NCBI RefSeq assembly: GCF_004145845.1
Contig: NZ_SELP01000005.1
Coordinates: 1-64,000 of the forward strand
DNA from: Loktanella sp. IMCC34160
Lineage (GTDB): Bacteria; Pseudomonadota; Alphaproteobacteria; Rhodobacterales; Rhodobacteraceae
Direction: 5' to 3'
Length of the DNA stretch: 64,000 bases
Positions within the stretch are counted from its first letter, which is position 1, and every line of letters begins with the position of its first letter. The notes under the pieces are model-generated. The model was given only the letters and a program-made list of their open reading frames with translations. It was not told the DNA's origin and made no database searches. Of the stretch, positions 60,154 through 64,000 are shown in pieces. Made by a program: the position numbers and the translations under genes.

Positions 60154-61379
60154 ACCGGGCGATTCGACAGGACGCGCGGATCACGGGGGTTCAGATTCCC
60201 CGAAGCCTGATCGCTGATCCCGCCCGATTTGGCGGAGAGGTCCGTGGCGACTGTCTGGCAGGGGATCTGGTCCTGCGGGACGGGCGTGTTGCGGGTCTTG
60301 CCCCGTCCACGCAACCGGCCCACCGAATTGTCCTGCCGCGTCTCACAGAGCCCCACGTCCACCTCGACAAATGTCACAGCGTCTTTCGGATGAACGATGT
60401 CGGTGGGGACCTTGCCGCGGCGATCGACGCGCAAAGGGCGGACAAGCGAAACTGGGGCGTCGAGGATGTTCGGGACCGGGCAAAGCGGGGCCTTGACGAA
60501 CTGGCGGCCGCAGGATGTGGCGCGGTCAGGACCCATGTGGACTGGCCCGACGACCCCTCGGGCGATGCACCGCCACCCGCCTGGGACCTTCTGGCCGAGC
60601 TTGGTGAGGCGTCGGGGATGGTCGTGCAGCGCGCCGCGCTGACGGGCATCGACCGCATGGCCGATGCGGCCTATGCCCGGCGCTGCGCGGATCGGGTCGC
60701 CCGGGATGGCGGCGTGCTTGGCGCGTTCGTGTTCGATCAGAACGAACGGGACGCGGGTCTTTCAAATGCCTTCCGCGAGGCCGACCGGCTGGGATTGGCG
60801 CTCGACTTCCATGTCGATGAAGGGCTTGCCCCGGGCCTCGACGGGCTCGAGCGGGTGGCGGATGCCGCCCTTGCCACTGGCTTCGAAGGGCCGGTTCTGT
60901 GTGGGCACGCCTGCGCACTGGCAAATCGCGATCCATCGGACGTTGCCCGGATTGCGGACAAATTGCGCCGGGCAGAAATCGCGGTGGCAATGTTGCCGCA
61001 AACCAACCTTTACCTTCAGGGCCGCAACGGCGGCACGCCGGACCGGCGTGGGGTCACGCGGCTGAAGGAACTTCGCGCGGCCGGGGTCACGGTTGTCGTT
61101 GGTGCGGACAATGTGCGCGATGCCTTCTGCCCCATCGGGCGGCATGACCCGCTTTATGTCCTCGGCCTCGCCGTGCTTGCGGCCCATCTGGATCCGCCGC
61201 TGGGCGACCACCTTCCGCTGATCACTACACATGCAGAACGGGCACTCGGCCTGCCGGTTCAAAGCGTGGTCGGCGCCCGCGCACAGGACCTTCTGTGCAT
61301 CGACGCCACCGACACATCCGAGCTGTTCAGCGGGGCTGTCCCCTGCCGCCTGTCGGAAACCGCAGGAGCCTTTGAATGA
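60150..61379 (+). CDS. Cytosine deaminase-like amidohydrolase
   Basis: 409 aa. Amidohydrolase-superfamily ligands are visible: H69 and H71 (PHVHLDK), the DFHVDEG segment with metal histidine and catalytic glutamate, LCGHACAL, and the aspartate in VGADNVRD. The pattern is that of cytosine / isoguanine / creatinine deaminases (CodA-like). It removes ammonia from an N-heterocycle. It is coupled by ATGA overlap on both sides to the creatininase-family and FAD-oxidase genes. Confidence 0.87.
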   Translation: MNRAIRQDARITGVQIPRSLIADPARFGGEVRGDCLAGDLVLRDGRVAGLAPSTQPAHRIVLPRLTEPHVHLDKCHSVFRMNDVGGDLAAAIDAQRADKRNWGVEDVRDRAKRGLDELAAAGCGAVRTHVDWPDDPSGDAPPPAWDLLAELGEASGMVVQRAALTGIDRMADAAYARRCADRVARDGGVLGAFVFDQNERDAGLSNAFREADRLGLALDFHVDEGLAPGLDGLERVADAALATGFEGPVLCGHACALANRDPSDVARIADKLRRAEIAVAMLPQTNLYLQGRNGGTPDRRGVTRLKELRAAGVTVVVGADNVRDAFCPIGRHDPLYVLGLAVLAAHLDPPLGDHLPLITTHAERALGLPVQSVVGARAQDLLCIDATDTSELFSGAVPCRLSETAGAFE

Positions 61380-62776
61380 CCATTGCAAAACCCGAAATCG
61401 ACTGGCAGGCGATCGCCGTCCAACTGGCCCCGGTCAGGGTCATCGACGAACCGGTTCTGATCAAGAAACGGTCGCGCGATTTCTTCTGGTATTCCCCAAT
61501 CCTGAACGAAAAGCTGAAGAAATGCTTTGGCGATCTTGTCGCCTGCCCGGAAACCTCGGACGAACTCGCCCATTGCCTTGCTGTCGCCTATGCGAATGAC
61601 TTGCCCGTTGTCCTGCGGGGCGGTGGCACCGGCAATTACGGGCAATCGGTCCCACTGCAAGGCGGGCTGATCATCGAAACGACGGGGATGAAACGCATTC
61701 TCGAAATCGGTGAAGGGTTCGTTCGGGTCGAAGCCGGGGCGCTGATGGCCGATATAAATGCGGCGCTGAAACCCCACGGATGGGAAATGGCAATGTTCCC
61801 GTCGACCCAGGACATTGCAACCATCGGCGGCTTCGTCGCCGGGGGCAGCGCCGGTATCGGGTCCATCGCGAACGGGGCGCTTCGGGAAAAGGGCAATATC
61901 ATCCAGCTCAAGGCCCTTTCGGTCGAAGAAACGCCGCACGAACATGTCTTCGACGCCGCGGACGCTCTTCATATCCACCACGCCTGGGGTCTGAACGGCG
62001 CAATTACCGAGGTCACGCTGCGAACCGTCCCGACCCGCGACTGGATCGGCTGCATGGCCAGCTTTGACAGCTACTGCGACGCCTATCTCGCGGGCTACGC
62101 GCTGGCGACCAGCGACCGGATCGCGCGCAAGCTCTGTTCGGTCGTGGATGCGCGGATCGCGGGCTATTTTCCCCGGCTGGCCGGACATATCCGCGAAGGC
62201 AAACACCTTGTGGTCACGCTGGTGCCCCGAGAGGACCTTGCCGCCTTCACCGACCTCGTAGCGGCGCAGGGCGGGCATCTTGACCTTGCGCTGACCGAGG
62301 AGGATCGCGTGGCGAAGGGCATCCCGCATGTCTTCGAATTTGCCTACAACCACACAACGCTTCAGGTGCTCAAGGCGGATCGTTCGGCGACCTACCAGCA
62401 ACTTGGGGTCCCCGATCCCGCAGATGTCGATGCGGTTATCGCGGTCGAACAGGCCATCGGGGATGACGTCTGGCACCATCACGAATTCGCCCGGGTGGAT
62501 GGCCGGCTGATCGTTGCCGATCTGCCGATCATCTGGTTCCGGGGCGAAGACCGGCTGCGAGAAATCGACAGCATCTATGCGGACCACGGGTTCACCGTCT
62601 GGGACGCACATACCTTCCACATCGAAGGGGGCGGCGTGAAGAACGCCGATTACCGCCACCTCGCGTGGAAGAAACGAATGGACCCCAAGGGACTGCTGAA
62701 CCCCGGCAAGTCACGGGCCTGGGAGATGGTGCGCCATCTCTCTGCAACTGAAATCGAAGCAAAGGCCAAGGACTGA
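61376..62776 (+). CDS. FAD-linked oxidase (PCMH/VAO-type)
   Basis: 466 aa. The N-terminal FAD-binding PCMH domain is recognised by VVLRGGGTGNYGQSVPLQGG (about 78-97), FVRVEAGALMADINAAL and IATIGGFVAGGSAGIGS. The C-terminal half fits the glycolate-oxidase/D-lactate dehydrogenase type and ends RMDPKGLLNPGKS. It would oxidise a hydroxy acid or amine-like substrate in the same operon; the acceptor is unknown. No histidine in an obvious covalent flavin motif was identified. Confidence 0.85.
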   Translation: MTIAKPEIDWQAIAVQLAPVRVIDEPVLIKKRSRDFFWYSPILNEKLKKCFGDLVACPETSDELAHCLAVAYANDLPVVLRGGGTGNYGQSVPLQGGLIIETTGMKRILEIGEGFVRVEAGALMADINAALKPHGWEMAMFPSTQDIATIGGFVAGGSAGIGSIANGALREKGNIIQLKALSVEETPHEHVFDAADALHIHHAWGLNGAITEVTLRTVPTRDWIGCMASFDSYCDAYLAGYALATSDRIARKLCSVVDARIAGYFPRLAGHIREGKHLVVTLVPREDLAAFTDLVAAQGGHLDLALTEEDRVAKGIPHVFEFAYNHTTLQVLKADRSATYQQLGVPDPADVDAVIAVEQAIGDDVWHHHEFARVDGRLIVADLPIIWFRGEDRLREIDSIYADHGFTVWDAHTFHIEGGGVKNADYRHLAWKKRMDPKGLLNPGKSRAWEMVRHLSATEIEAKAKD

Positions 62777-62780
62777 TCCA

Positions 62781-63662
62781 ATGACTATCAACACAACTCC
62801 GCTCAATCCCCATTTCGGGGTCGAAGTGACCGGCATCCGGCTTGCAGATGTTACCGCCGACCATCTGTTTCCGCAGATCAGGGCCCTGTTCGAGGAACAC
62901 TCGGCGCTGCTGTTCCGCAAACAGGATTTTTCGGACGAGGACCACATTTCCCTCGCACGGCTTTTCGGCCCGATCGAGGACCGTCAGGCCGACGAACGCA
63001 AGCCGGGCGAGACCTTCAGCATCCCCAAAGTGTCGAACGTGGGCGACGATGGCACCACTTTCGGCGAAATGGATCTCAAGACACTGAACCTGAAATCCAA
63101 TTTTCTGTGGCATTCGGACAGCACCTTCCTACCCGTCCCCTCGCTGGTGAATATCCTGATCGGACGCGTTGTCACGACCGAGGGCGGCGCGACCGAGCTG
63201 GCCTCGACGCGGGCGGCCTGGGCGATGATGCCGGAGTCGCTGAAAATCCGGATTCGGGGCCGCGGGATCTGGCATCATTTCAGCCATTCCCGGCGCCGGA
63301 TCTCGCCCGAGTTGGGAGAGCTTCCCATCTTCAACAAATGGCCCGCGACCCGGTGGAATTCGATCTGGGAAAACCCGATCAACGGGCGTGAAGCGCTCTA
63401 TATCGCGTCCCATGCCTACAAGGTCGACGGGTATGACGATGCCGAAAGTCAGGCCCTGATCGACGAACTGACCGAGTATTGCACCCAGCCCGCCTTTGTT
63501 TATTCGCACAAATGGGACGTGGGCGACGTGCTGCTGTGGGATCAACGGGCGGTTCTGCACCGCGGCACGCCCTGGCCTTACGAACAGCCCCGCACCCTGT
63601 CCAGCATCTGCTGCTCTGTCACCGAAGAAGACGGAGTCGACCGGGTGCGCATGCCGGCCTGA
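62781..63662 (+). CDS. TauD/TfdA-family Fe(II)/2-oxoglutarate dioxygenase
   Basis: 293 aa. The iron triad is H111 and D113 (FLWHSDSTF) with H260 (VLHRGTPWP); the 2-oxoglutarate-binding arginine is expected about a dozen residues further on (R in QPRTLS). It hydroxylates or cleaves an organic acid or sulfonate-like substrate, giving succinate and CO2. Starting 4 bp after the FAD-oxidase stop, it belongs to the operon. The substrate is not readable. Confidence 0.87.
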   Translation: MTINTTPLNPHFGVEVTGIRLADVTADHLFPQIRALFEEHSALLFRKQDFSDEDHISLARLFGPIEDRQADERKPGETFSIPKVSNVGDDGTTFGEMDLKTLNLKSNFLWHSDSTFLPVPSLVNILIGRVVTTEGGATELASTRAAWAMMPESLKIRIRGRGIWHHFSHSRRRISPELGELPIFNKWPATRWNSIWENPINGREALYIASHAYKVDGYDDAESQALIDELTEYCTQPAFVYSHKWDVGDVLLWDQRAVLHRGTPWPYEQPRTLSSICCSVTEEDGVDRVRMPA

Positions 63663-63712
63663 GCCTTTTCCGTGCTCGGCCGACTGGGCCCTTTTGCGGC
63701 CGTGCACGTCAC

Positions 63713-63733
63713 GGGCAGCCCCGGCGGCTGCCC
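63713..63733 (+). terminator. Intercistronic hairpin before the peptide-type binding protein
   Basis: GGGCAGCC-CCGGC-GGCTGCCC, an 8-bp perfect stem with a 5-nt loop in the 120-bp gap. A C-rich stretch follows instead of a T-run, so it may be a processing or attenuation element within the operon. Confidence 0.5.
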
Positions 63734-63782
63734 ACCCCACCCCCGGGCGGTCCACCTCACGACCCAACAGAGAGGACAAATC

Positions 63783-64000
63783 ATGCTTTTCAAGACAAGT
63801 ACCGGAAAACCGCTTCCAGAAGCGATCCAGAAATCGGCGAAGTCCGTGCCGGATGATGCGATGAGCCGAAGAGAATTCCTGGCAACCGCCTGTTCCTTCG
63901 GTGCAACCGCGGCAACCGCCTACGCGATGCTTGGCATGGCGGCCCCGGCGCGGGCCGCTGGCCATGCGCAAATGGGCGGCACCGTCCGGATTCAGCAGCA
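63783..64000 (+). CDS. Peptide/nickel-type ABC transporter substrate-binding protein, N-terminal part
   Basis: The first 72 residues are visible, starting at the ATG after AGAGGACAAATC. A twin-arginine motif SRREFLATA (about residues 28-36) and a hydrophobic stretch ending APARAAG give a Tat signal; GGTVRIQQ is the usual beginning of mature family-5 (DppA/OppA-like) binding proteins. The rest lies beyond the right edge. It suggests that the preceding enzymes act on a compound imported by a dipeptide-type ABC transporter. Confidence 0.8.
   Translation, partial: MLFKTSTGKPLPEAIQKSAKSVPDDAMSRREFLATACSFGATAATAYAMLGMAAPARAAGHAQMGGTVRIQQ

Noticed and set aside
1-64000. CRISPR arrays, tRNA/rRNA genes, insertion sequences or attachment sites
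   Set aside because: No regularly spaced repeats, cloverleaf-like segments, transposase or integrase reading frames were found in this window.

Overview
The window reads as the chromosome (or a large replicon) of an alphaproteobacterium, most likely a Roseobacter-type Rhodobacterales. The evidence is the high GC content, tightly packed catabolic operons with ATGA/GTGA stop-start overlaps, the abundance of ABC, TRAP and TTT uptake systems, and the character of the proteins. No rRNA, tRNA, CRISPR array or transposase was seen. There is no stretch longer than 300 bp without a gene.

Region 1 (1-28.6 kb) is a large catabolic island. It holds an ETF/acyl-CoA dehydrogenase operon (etfB partial, a TIM-barrel isomerase, a DUF993 protein, an SDR, an ACAD), an aldo/keto reductase with a MaoC hydratase, a CoA-transferase operon (CoA-transferase, enoyl-CoA hydratase, Dabb protein, glycerate kinase), a second AKR, an ALDH/GMC oxidoreductase pair, a ribose-type ABC importer with a zinc alcohol dehydrogenase, a TetR regulator, a CUT1 ABC importer with a VOC protein, a zinc-less MDR dehydrogenase and a GlcG protein, and a second GMC oxidoreductase. 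A 16-bp inverted repeat of the form RTAACYA-NN-TRGTTAY lies in front of eight transcription units of this island. It therefore looks like one regulon, probably run by the TetR protein at 19.8 kb. The substrate is unknown. The enzymes suggest oxidation of an alcohol or sugar-like compound to an acid, CoA activation, a beta-oxidation-like step, and entry of glycerate into central metabolism.

Region 2 (28.5-34.5 kb) carries three regulators in a row: LacI, an IclR-like winged-helix protein, and a hybrid with an IclR-type DNA-binding domain on a periplasmic sugar-binding-protein fold. A monooxygenase, a flavodoxin-like reductase and a divergent thiamine-diphosphate enzyme follow.

Region 3 (34.5-46.9 kb) is a complete lower homogentisate pathway: flavoprotein hydroxylase plus 63-aa partner, homogentisate dioxygenase, maleylacetoacetate isomerase, fumarylacetoacetase and acetoacetyl-CoA synthetase, with a TRAP importer and a MarR regulator. 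No 4-hydroxyphenylpyruvate dioxygenase is present. The hydroxylase pair resembles the 3-hydroxyphenylacetate 6-hydroxylase MhaAB, so the entry substrate may be a hydroxyphenylacetate. The promoters of the catabolic operon and of the TRAP operon share a composite operator with two 17-bp arms, a 9-bp spacer and a -35 box in the spacer.

Region 4 (46.9-57.9 kb) has a second MarR, a class III aminotransferase and an IclR regulator, divergent from a TTT transporter / aldehyde dehydrogenase operon. That operon continues into a Tm-1-like gene broken by an in-frame amber codon and a HAD hydrolase. A sulfatase-family hydrolase is convergent with it.

Region 5 (58.1-64 kb) has a RidA protein divergent from a tight operon: class I glutamine amidotransferase, creatininase-family amidohydrolase, cytosine-deaminase-like amidohydrolase, FAD oxidase, TauD-type dioxygenase and the start of a Tat-exported peptide-type ABC binding protein. 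It looks like a pathway for a cyclic nitrogen compound that I cannot name.
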